This document shows, piece after piece, positions 1-6,410 of a stretch of 6,547 nt of DNA. The position numbers were made by a program, and so were the translations under genes. The notes under the pieces are model-generated. The model ran no database searches. It was not told the DNA's origin and saw nothing but the letters and a program-made list of their open reading frames with translations. Source of the stretch: an uncultured Anaerosacchariphilus sp. GTDB lineage: Bacteria; Bacillota; Clostridia; Lachnospirales; Lachnospiraceae. How positions within the stretch are numbered: the stretch's first letter is position 1; every line of letters begins with the position of its first letter. Location of the stretch: assembly GCA_934402125.1 (NCBI GenBank), contig CAKRTY010000092.1:1-6547 (forward strand), written 5' to 3'.

Positions 1-2
1 GC

Positions 3-3000
3 GTCAGCGGAACGGTGACAGGTATCAACCGGAGTATCGCGGTAAGCTTCTATAAGAAGGTGACCCGGGAGAACTGGCTGACAGCCTTTTCGGATAAATC
101 CGGCAACTACCGGCTGGCAGAGAATATTGATCTGTCTGCCTTCAACGGGGATAATTACCGGACCGCGTCCCAGGTGCTTTATAAGGGAGTTTCCAGAAGC
201 GATCCATTTTATGGAAAACTGGACGGCGATGGACATACCATTTCTCATCTGAAGCTGTCTACCAAAAACAGTTCGTCAGAAAGCGGAACCCAGGTCTTTA
301 TCCCCAATCTGAGCGGAGCGGTGGTAAAGAATCTGAACTTTAAAAACGTAAAGATTGAAAATGTGACCGGTTCCACTACAAGCTACGCTGCGATTCTGGG
401 AGTGGCGACCAATCAGACAGAGATTTCCGGCGTATACGTAGAGAATATAGAGATAACGAATCCCTACTGCTACGCAGGCGGTCTGATCGGTGAACTGAAC
501 AACAGTGCCATGAAGGACTGCGTAGTACGCAATCTGAAGGTGAGCGCGCAGGATAAGACCAGCTCCCTGCGTCTGGGCGGTATCGTAGGCTACAATAACT
601 ACAGCACCATTGAAAACTGTTATACGGCAGGACTGAACCTGGAGGTCAGCAACACCCAGGCAAATGTGGTGGGTATCGGCGGTATCTGCGGCGAGATGAG
701 CTATGGCAGCAGCCTATCCAAGACCTACGCCCAGGGAAGAATCTATACCACCTCCGGCGAGACAGGCGGTATCACCGGTCTGACCAACGGACGGCTGAAC
801 CGAAGCTGGTCCAAGGTGGATATCAGCGGAAGCGCAGTGGCAGGCGGTATGGCAGGCCGTGTCAACAGCAGCACCCGTGCCAGCCAGCTTCTGGCTGTGG
901 GTAATGTCAGCGGTCAGGCAGGCTATGTGGGCCGAATCGCAGGCACTGTGACCAGTGACGGAACCACCTTTACCAATGCTTACGCCTATGATGCGCAGCA
1001 GCTGAACAGCAAGAGCTCGCAGGATAAGCTGGACGCCAACGGACTGATTACCGGAGAGGAGCTTAAGCAGGAGGCCAACTACTGGTATTACCTGAACCTG
1101 GGATACAGCTTTGATTACGCCGGCGTACCATCGGGTTATCTGCCGAAGCTTAAGAATTTCGCAGAAGATGCGCTGCTGCCGGGTCAGGAGAATCTGGACA
1201 TCGCCTATACGGTGCCGGGTACTGTGGGATTCGAGGTAGAAGAAGACGCGAAGGCGGACTATGACGAGACGAAAAAGGCGTATAAGCTGGACTTTACCCT
1301 GGATCTGAAGACGCCGGGACTGTCGAAGAAAGCGCAGGAAGCAGAAAGCCAAGAGTTTTATAAGACCCTGAAGACAGCCCTTTCCGGAATTACGGTTCCG
1401 GGTATGGAGCTGAACCTGGTTCCGGAGGGTGCGGACGAGAACCCCGCACTTTGCTGGAGTGCGAATGCAGCGCGCTTTTCCTGGGATGCGGACGGCGTGA
1501 CGCTGAAGCTTCGCATGACAGACAATGTAAAGATCGTTACCTATCGGGATACCTATCAGGCAACATACAGCTATACCGACGGAGCTGGCACCCTCTGGGA
1601 GCTGGGCGACGAGCTGAACTTCGGTTCTCCGCTGTATATCCATATCCTGTCAGTAGTAAATACAGGCACGGACGGAAAGGCGGATCTGGAAGGCTCAGAG
1701 GAGGATCTGAGTACCTGGTACGGAGCGATGAAGCAGGAGGGAAAGAATTATCAGAACTTCCTGATTGAAAATGATTTGAATTTTGAAATTCTGGGAACGA
1801 TTACCGATCCGGATCTGATAAACCTGAATATCAACCGTCTGGAGGGCGCAGGCTTTGCAGCGAGTGAGGATGGTATTCTGAACGAGCTTAATAAAGAGTC
1901 TGTCCGGAAAGACTACCTGCTGTATCAGGAGACCGGGGGAAATAAGACAAGTGTACCGATGAAGACCCTTTCCAATATGAAGGTGACGGCTACAAACACG
2001 AGCCAGAGCGTGATCCGCGTTCTTCAGGGTACCATGCAGGGAATCCGGATTTCCGGCTGGAGCTGGGACAATGGCAGCTTCACCGGCAGCTATGTGGGTA
2101 TCATCGGAAGAAATACCGGAAATATCCGTTTTGTAGATTTTGAGAACAACACCATATACGGAGGAAAGGCCTCCGACCGGGTGGGCTGTATCGCGGAAAA
2201 CCGTGGAAGCATGGAATATGTGCGTGCAAAGGATAGTAAGGTATCCAACGCGCCTGCGACGGTAACGCACCGGGTGGGCGGTCTGATTGGTTATAACCTT
2301 AACGGCATCACCCACTGCAGCGCAGTCGGAACCAGGACAGAGGACGGAGCATATACCTTTACGGTGAATGTGACGACAAAAGACCCAGACAAATCCCAGT
2401 TCACCGGCGGCCTGGTGGGACAGAGCGATAACTACGTGACCCTGTGTTATGTGGATAAAGTCAGCGTAACCGGCTGTCAGGATACCGGCGCCCTGGCAGG
2501 ATACGCGACACAGAGATTCGGCCAGTATGACGAATACATGACAGACGCCAGCTGGCAGGATACGGATCTGTTCTATTACTGCTGGGTTACGGATTCCAGC
2601 GTAACCGGAAAATTCAGGACCGGCGGCGTCTATGGAAGAGCCAGCGCCAGCCGGAGAAATTACAGCAAAGGCAATACCGTGACCCAGACGGATACGGCTT
2701 CTTATATGGCAGGCGGCGTCATGGGTCAAGTAGATGGCTGGGGAACCCGATACAACTATGCAGAGGACTGTACGGTAACTACAAAGGGTAAGGCGGCGGG
2801 AGGTATCTCCGGCTACAACGAGCACTTTTATTATGAGACGGTAGTGAACTGTACCATTGAGGCCGCGCAGCAGGCAGGCGGTATCGTCGGAGCTTTGTCT
2901 CAGTATTATGTAAGAGCAAGTAAGGTCGAGGGCAGCACCATTACGGCGACGGATCGCTACGCAGGCGGTATCGTGGGATATACGGCGACCAACAGCATAA

Positions 3001-6000
3001 CCGGAACCAACGCTTACTTTGACTGTCTGGTTACAACGACCACCGTCAGCGGCGGAAGCTATGTGGGAGGCCTGGCCGGAATCTATTATGGCAAGGATTC
3101 CTATAATAATGTCGTTGATGACAGCGTAACCGTATCTGCGACCAATGATTATGCCGGCGGTATGTTTGGCCTGGTGGCAGGCGGCAGCCATTACCGGATG
3201 GAGAGCGGCGCGACCGTATCGGCAGCGCGCCAGAATGCAGGCGGCTTTGCCGGAGAGGTTCTGGGTTACTGCCAGAAGACCACAAGTTTAGCGAATGTCA
3301 CATCGGAGTTGGTAATTGAGCTTGCTTATCCGCAGACGAAGGTATATGGTTCTATCTTTACCGGCAAGATATCCGGAGGCTATAACGTGGGCGGCTTTGC
3401 CGGTCTCTATGATAAGGGATCACGGCCCATTGACCCGGAGAATGGTAAAGAGCTGGATGATAAAGAGAGTGGATATATCCCCTATCTGAACCAGAGCAGG
3501 TACTACCGTATTCTGCTGGCGCCGGTATCCTTGAACTGCAAAGATGTGAGTACGTTGAAGCTTACCTATAACAACGCGTCGGGAATGACGGAGACCGGAA
3601 GTGATGAGGGAATCGGTTACCTGCGTGTCTATGACGGAATCAGCAGTGACAGCAGCGCCACAATAAGCAATCAGCTGGCTCAGATTCAGAACACGGTGGA
3701 GAATAAGACATTGACAGACGCAGAGGCAAAACAGTCTGCGAAGGTCAGCGATACAATACTGGCGTCTGACTGGTTCTACAACAATGGCGTCACGAAGAAT
3801 GGTCTGGACTTGAACAGCAATACAAGCAAGAATCGGTATTTTGATACCAGTGTCTGCAAGGAAGGCACTGAGACGACCATGTTCCCGTGGATGCAGGCGA
3901 ATGACACCTCTTATATCCTGTTTACGGACGGTAAAAAACCGGAGGGACGTGTGGGCAGCGGAGCGTATATTCGGCAGCGTTATGGTTCTGCGAAAGTCAA
4001 TGCAGGCGCAATCCAGAATGGAGCTGCGGGACAGGACGGTATCCTGCTTCCGGCAGCGGCCAAAGGAAGCAGCGCGTCCGGTATCTCCCTTCTGTATTCC
4101 GATGCGGATATTGCGGTGGAGCCGGATACCCTGAGGCTGTACGCCAGCGGAATCGACCGGCTGAATATCGATGTGCCGGAGGATATCATGGGCTATGGCC
4201 TGACCTGGCAGGTGGAGAATACGGAGGGTGATGTGACCGCGTCCGGCTCCATCGACGAGCTTCTGAGCTCCGGAAGCGGCGGAGGCGGGGCGACCATCAG
4301 TCTGCGCTATGATTTCAACAGTTATCTGACACTGACACTGAAGATGGAGGGTGAGACCTGTGAAACCTATGCGGTGGATCCGGCAACCCTTGCGAGAACC
4401 CTGTCCTCCAGCGGCAGCGACCAGTATTATATCCGAAGCGGCGGCGTAGTCTCCGTATCGGCGCTGGCAGAGGCCCTGAAGGCAGAGGAGAATGAGAATG
4501 GGGCAGAGCAGGCCGGAGCCTATGCGGATCAGGCGTTCGCGGCAGAGGGAAGCTTTGTACATCTCTATGGAACAAAGGCACTGAAGGAGGACGGACAGAT
4601 CGTAGATCTGACCACAGGTGAAGTCACCGGAGGCGTAGAGAAGGCGGCCGTAGGAACGGCGTGTCTGAACAGCCAGGCGGCATACACCACTTATACAGAC
4701 AGCGGAACGATTCTGGATATGTATTCCGAATATTCCCTGGCTACCACAGACGGACTGACGGCGGCGCGCCGGTTCCGCTTATTTGCCAAGGAGGGACAGA
4801 CCTTCGCGGTAGATGTGGATACGGCATACGCGGACGGAGCGGGAATCCATGATATCATTGCGGACGTCTACGCCAACGGACAGAATCAGTATCAGTATCT
4901 GTCCTACCTGACGGCGGACGGAAGCGTGAAGGATCTGGGCGACCGGCTGCACTGGCCCACCGAGCTGAAAAACAGCGGACTGGGCGAGCTGGCAGGCAAT
5001 ATCCGCGGTACGGAGCCGATTCTGCTGGTTCGCTACCAGGATAATACGGTGGCGGCCTTCCAGTATCTGACCGGAACCCTGGTGGCGAAGGACAGCGGAG
5101 AGCAGAAGAAGCTGAATTTCGTAAATTACGCGACCATTTGGCTGATGGATCTGAAGTCCCAGTTCCGGAAGGCGGACAATACCGCTTACCTGGCTGCTGT
5201 GGATCTGGCCGGCAATCTGGCGCAGGAGCCGATTGATACGGATACGGCGCTGAATGTCATCGGCAAGGCCGGAGGCGGCGAGGGCGTCGTAGAGGAAGAT
5301 GTGAGAAGCGCAGACCGGGTAACCGTGGGCACCAACCTGGTGGACGGCACGTTGAACGCAGCGGGAGCCGACTGGAAGGAAGAAGTGCTGCAGGCCAAGG
5401 GACCGAAGGGACAGGGCTTCCTGGAAGAAGCAGGAGCGCTCCTTGAGGACGCTCTGACGGAGCTGGCGACCGGCGAGAAGCGCGCGGAAGGCGACGGACA
5501 GACCAAAGCGGCAGTGATTACGCCGGAGAATGCGGAAAGTCTGAAGGATACGGCGGAAACGCTTCTGACAGACACCGTGAACGCCGGAAAGCTGAAGCAG
5601 AAGCTGATGGCAGAGGGCGTATCAGAGAAGGAGGCCGCAGAGCTTCTGGCTCTCTATGGAAAATCTGTGCAGACAGCCATTGACAGCGCTGCTGCCTACA
5701 GTGTGGCGGAAGGCGCGGAAGCCGGAGGCTCCACAGAGGCGGACGGAACCGGAAAGGGAAGCGGAGATAAGAAAGAGCTGCCCACCGACGGCTACGTCAT
5801 CGCCATGAACAGTGAGACCGGCGAGTACGAGGTTTACAGCGAACAGGATCTGCTGGACGGCAAAAAGCCGCAGGCTTCCCTGATAAGCGAAAACCAGAAG
5901 CTGACGGCGCTGAAGTCTGCCGGACTGCTGAAGAATACAGGCATTGACCTGGAAGCGCTGAAGGTAACGGCGGAAGAAAACAGTCAGGGTATCCTGCTGC

Positions 6001-6071
6001 TGGCATGCGCGGGCGGAGCTGTTCTGATTCTGCTGCTGGTTATGTACCGGAAGCGAAAGAAAATGGGATAA
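3..6071 (+). CDS. Giant GLUG-repeat cell-surface protein, C-terminal membrane anchor (5' partial)
   Basis: The frame is open to the left edge, so the true start and signal peptide lie upstream. The GTG at base 15 has no convincing RBS and no signal peptide follows it. Numbering residues from that GTG: residues 19-115 form a beta-helix entry segment with GNYRLAENIDLS and GKLDGDGHTI; six GLUG-like repeats follow at about 155-320, closing with WYYLNLG and GYLPKL (374-379). Residues about 394-560 are a beta-rich linker domain. A second module has a degenerate entry (about 566-690) and 14 repeats (about 693-1140). Residues about 1145-1760 are unassigned, including a Gly-rich linker at 1418-1427. 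Residues about 1785-1985 are acidic and largely helical, and 1993-2011 is a transmembrane helix followed by RKRKK. GLUG repeats are known from M26 IgA1/Zmp proteases and many surface proteins. No HExxH is visible in this part. Likely an extracellular adhesin or scaffold; the ligand is unknown. The surface-protein call is firm, the role is inferred. Confidence 0.9.
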   Translation, partial: VSGTVTGINRSIAVSFYKKVTRENWLTAFSDKSGNYRLAENIDLSAFNGDNYRTASQVLYKGVSRSDPFYGKLDGDGHTISHLKLSTKNSSSESGTQVFIPNLSGAVVKNLNFKNVKIENVTGSTTSYAAILGVATNQTEISGVYVENIEITNPYCYAGGLIGELNNSAMKDCVVRNLKVSAQDKTSSLRLGGIVGYNNYSTIENCYTAGLNLEVSNTQANVVGIGGICGEMSYGSSLSKTYAQGRIYTTSGETGGITGLTNGRLNRSWSKVDISGSAVAGGMAGRVNSSTRASQLLAVGNVSGQAGYVGRIAGTVTSDGTTFTNAYAYDAQQLNSKSSQDKLDANGLITGEELKQEANYWYYLNLGYSFDYAGVPSGYLPKLKNFAEDALLPGQENLDIAYTVPGTVGFEVEEDAKADYDETKKAYKLDFTLDLKTPGLSKKAQEAESQEFYKTLKTALSGITVPGMELNLVPEGADENPALCWSANAARFSWDADGVTLKLRMTDNVKIVTYRDTYQATYSYTDGAGTLWELGDELNFGSPLYIHILSVVNTGTDGKADLEGSEEDLSTWYGAMKQEGKNYQNFLIENDLNFEILGTITDPDLINLNINRLEGAGFAASEDGILNELNKESVRKDYLLYQETGGNKTSVPMKTLSNMKVTATNTSQSVIRVLQGTMQGIRISGWSWDNGSFTGSYVGIIGRNTGNIRFVDFENNTIYGGKASDRVGCIAENRGSMEYVRAKDSKVSNAPATVTHRVGGLIGYNLNGITHCSAVGTRTEDGAYTFTVNVTTKDPDKSQFTGGLVGQSDNYVTLCYVDKVSVTGCQDTGALAGYATQRFGQYDEYMTDASWQDTDLFYYCWVTDSSVTGKFRTGGVYGRASASRRNYSKGNTVTQTDTASYMAGGVMGQVDGWGTRYNYAEDCTVTTKGKAAGGISGYNEHFYYETVVNCTIEAAQQAGGIVGALSQYYVRASKVEGSTITATDRYAGGIVGYTATNSITGTNAYFDCLVTTTTVSGGSYVGGLAGIYYGKDSYNNVVDDSVTVSATNDYAGGMFGLVAGGSHYRMESGATVSAARQNAGGFAGEVLGYCQKTTSLANVTSELVIELAYPQTKVYGSIFTGKISGGYNVGGFAGLYDKGSRPIDPENGKELDDKESGYIPYLNQSRYYRILLAPVSLNCKDVSTLKLTYNNASGMTETGSDEGIGYLRVYDGISSDSSATISNQLAQIQNTVENKTLTDAEAKQSAKVSDTILASDWFYNNGVTKNGLDLNSNTSKNRYFDTSVCKEGTETTMFPWMQANDTSYILFTDGKKPEGRVGSGAYIRQRYGSAKVNAGAIQNGAAGQDGILLPAAAKGSSASGISLLYSDADIAVEPDTLRLYASGIDRLNIDVPEDIMGYGLTWQVENTEGDVTASGSIDELLSSGSGGGGATISLRYDFNSYLTLTLKMEGETCETYAVDPATLARTLSSSGSDQYYIRSGGVVSVSALAEALKAEENENGAEQAGAYADQAFAAEGSFVHLYGTKALKEDGQIVDLTTGEVTGGVEKAAVGTACLNSQAAYTTYTDSGTILDMYSEYSLATTDGLTAARRFRLFAKEGQTFAVDVDTAYADGAGIHDIIADVYANGQNQYQYLSYLTADGSVKDLGDRLHWPTELKNSGLGELAGNIRGTEPILLVRYQDNTVAAFQYLTGTLVAKDSGEQKKLNFVNYATIWLMDLKSQFRKADNTAYLAAVDLAGNLAQEPIDTDTALNVIGKAGGGEGVVEEDVRSADRVTVGTNLVDGTLNAAGADWKEEVLQAKGPKGQGFLEEAGALLEDALTELATGEKRAEGDGQTKAAVITPENAESLKDTAETLLTDTVNAGKLKQKLMAEGVSEKEAAELLALYGKSVQTAIDSAAAYSVAEGAEAGGSTEADGTGKGSGDKKELPTDGYVIAMNSETGEYEVYSEQDLLDGKKPQASLISENQKLTALKSAGLLKNTGIDLEALKVTAEENSQGILLLACAGGAVLILLLVMYRKRKKMG
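468..980 (+). repeat. GLUG-type repeat block 1 (6 coding repeats)
   Basis: Six degenerate repeats of about 26-34 residues each begin with a small-hydrophobic-Gly-Gly-hydrophobic-x-Gly core: AGGLIG, LGGIVG, IGGICG, TGGITG, AGGMAG and the divergent VGRIAG. The first Gly falls at residues 155, 188, 222, 251, 277 and 306. The repeats continue into lines such as IENCYTAG, which fits the GLUG pattern of two strands per coil in a right-handed beta-helix-like stack. The block is preceded by the entry strand LDGDGHTI and the line VVKNLNFKNVKI, and closed by a WYYLNLG...GYLPKL end cap, the usual ending of such modules. Positions were counted by eye. Confidence 0.85.
2085..3425 (+). repeat. GLUG-type repeat block 2 (about 14 coding repeats)
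   Basis: About fourteen repeats carry the same core, with the first Gly at residues 695, 724, 755, 798, 825, 870, 900, 929, 955, 984, 1018, 1048, 1076 and 1126. Examples are VGGLIG, TGGLVG, AGGVMG, AGGISG, AGGIVG (twice), VGGLAG, AGGMFG, AGGFAG and VGGFAG. Typical spacing is 26-34 residues. Three are longer: 755 to 798, 825 to 870 (an aromatic and acidic insertion) and 1076 to 1126. At DNA level the cores share short identical stretches, such as gcaggcggtatcgt at 2874-2887 and 2961-2974. The block is more than twice the size of block 1 and is the core of the second module. Confidence 0.85.
5991..6062 (+). other. C-terminal transmembrane anchor and basic tail (coding segment)
   Basis: Residues 1993-2011 are an unbroken hydrophobic run (ILLLACAGGAVLILLLVMY) followed by RKRKK and the stop two residues later. 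This is a typical single-pass stop-transfer anchor with the bulk of the protein outside and a short positive tail inside. No LPxTG motif stands directly before the helix, so sortase attachment to peptidoglycan is not supported. The protein looks held in the membrane, with the preceding acidic helical region acting as a stalk through the wall (inference). Confidence 0.85.
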
Positions 6072-6098
6072 GTAAGGTTGCCGGAAACGGTGACGGAA

Positions 6099-6132
6099 AA
6101 AAATAGTGTCGGCCCCGGCCGGCACTATTTTT
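6099..6132 (+). terminator. Rho-independent terminator of the giant surface-protein gene
   Basis: A 15-bp stem pairs 6099-6113 with 6118-6132 around a CCCG loop. The core arms are AGTGTCGGC and GCCGGCACT with one G-U pair, flanked by an A-run and a T-run that pair with each other. It begins 28 bases after the stop codon at 6069-6071. The T-run at 6128-6132 suits plus-strand termination. The A-run at 6097-6103 reads as seven T on the other strand, so the element should also stop minus-strand transcription. Confidence 0.92.
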
Positions 6133-6159
6133 GTGTGCCGATTCCCAAGGTGTTATGAT
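6131..6159 (+). promoter_or_regulatory. Possible weak promoter just after the terminator
   Basis: TTGTGT at 6131-6136 and TATGAT at 6154-6159 are separated by exactly 17 bases. The -35 overlaps the terminator T-run and the -10 lies between the two arms of the ATTCCCAA/TTGGGAAT inverted repeat, a placement that would suit repressor control. It could serve the doubtful short ORF at 6201 or add a second start for the ATPase gene. In AT-rich DNA such matches arise by chance, so confidence is low. Confidence 0.25.
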
Positions 6160-6186
6160 GATTTTGTTGGGAATAATAGTTGGGAA
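6141..6186. repeat. Inverted repeat ATTCCCAA/TTGGGAAT plus a third half-site
   Basis: ATTCCCAA (6141-6148) is a perfect 8-base inverted match of TTGGGAAT (6167-6174) across 18 bases. A further direct copy, TTGGGAA, stands at 6180-6186, 13 bases after the second. Three half-sites in 46 bases, flanking a possible -10 box, look like an operator for a dimeric DNA-binding protein. The 18-base loop makes an RNA hairpin less attractive. No T-run follows, so it is not a terminator. The binding protein is unknown. Confidence 0.4.
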
Positions 6187-6200
6187 AAAGATAGTGATTT

Positions 6201-6299
6201 ATGAATATTGAAGAAGTGGAAAATCTTTCAAGGTGCAAAAATTTCACCTTGAAAAAGCTATATCATTATTTCGATACGCTTCCGAAACTAAAAAGGTGA
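6201..6299 (+). CDS. Doubtful 32-codon ORF in the intergenic region
   Basis: ATG at 6201 opens 32 codons ending in TGA at 6297-6299. The peptide starts MNIEEVENLSRC and is basic toward its C-terminus (ending LPKLKR). It matches no family I recognise. It has no good Shine-Dalgarno: the nearest purine run, GGGAAAAAG at 6182-6190, is weak and 10 bases away. A 10-base perfect inverted repeat sits inside it. It may be chance in AT-rich DNA, or a leader peptide upstream of the ATPase gene. A gene is not supported beyond the open frame. Confidence 0.15.
   Translation: MNIEEVENLSRCKNFTLKKLYHYFDTLPKLKR
6226..6254. repeat. Inverted repeat TTTCAAGGTG/CACCTTGAAA
   Basis: A perfect 10-base inverted repeat pairs 6226-6235 with 6245-6254 around a 9-base AT-rich centre. 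No T-run follows on the plus strand, so it is not a normal terminator. The half-site CAAGGTG also occurs at 6146-6152, and AAGGTG again at 6293-6298, which favours a protein-binding site over a simple RNA hairpin. It lies about 75 bases upstream of the ATPase -35 box. Confidence 0.45.
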
Positions 6300-6328
6300 T
6301 TTCAGGCAGTTTGTAAGACTTATTTCTG

Positions 6329-6357
6329 TTGTAATTTTCATGGATTTCACATATAAT
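6329..6357 (+). promoter_or_regulatory. Sigma-A-type promoter of the AAA ATPase gene
   Basis: TTGTAA (6329-6334) and a consensus TATAAT (6352-6357) are separated by the ideal 17 bases. Transcription would start near 6364, giving a leader of about 47 bases before the ATG at 6411. With the terminator upstream, this makes the ATPase an independent transcription unit. Confidence 0.8.
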
Positions 6358-6397
6358 AAAAGTGTGATTTTGAAGCATAAAACTCCAATAAAAATGT

Positions 6398-6403
6398 GAG
6401 GAG
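6398..6403 (+). promoter_or_regulatory. Shine-Dalgarno of the AAA ATPase gene
   Basis: GAGGAG stands 7 bases before the ATG at 6411, a strong match to the Firmicutes ribosome binding site. It fixes the start of the downstream gene. Confidence 0.88.
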
Positions 6404-6410
6404 TGATTCT

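Noticed and set aside
15..17. GTG at base 15 as the true start of the giant gene
   Set aside because: The frame is open to the window edge, there is no convincing RBS, and no signal peptide follows although the protein is clearly extracellular.
2874..2974. Spaced repeats in the giant gene as a CRISPR array
   Set aside because: The exact repeats are only about 14 bases, unevenly spaced, in frame, and explained by the GLUG Gly-Gly core.
714..4562. Long minus-strand ORFs (714-1643, 1695-3191, 3420-4562)
   Set aside because: They lie wholly inside the giant plus-strand gene, in frames opened by its codon bias. Their translations are rich in Arg, His, Cys and Ile without domain logic, and have no RBS, promoter or recognisable family.
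1451..4852. Short plus-strand ORFs in other frames (1451-1768, 3841-4134, 4661-4852)
   Set aside because: They are fully nested in the large gene in alternate frames, with no recognisable domains.
5778..5792. LPTDG (residues 1922-1926) as a sortase LPxTG signal
   Set aside because: The fourth residue is Asp instead of Thr, and the motif lies about 67 residues before the transmembrane helix, whereas a sorting signal sits directly before it.
5186..6125. Minus-strand ORFs over the 3' end of the giant gene
   Set aside because: They mirror the low-complexity acidic stalk, giving Ser/Ala/Arg/Pro-rich translations. The 5622-6125 frame would begin inside the terminator. There are no supporting signals.
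6226..6254. TTTCAAGGTG/CACCTTGAAA hairpin as a terminator
   Set aside because: The plus strand continues with an A-run and no T-run, and the stem is AT-rich with a 9-base loop.
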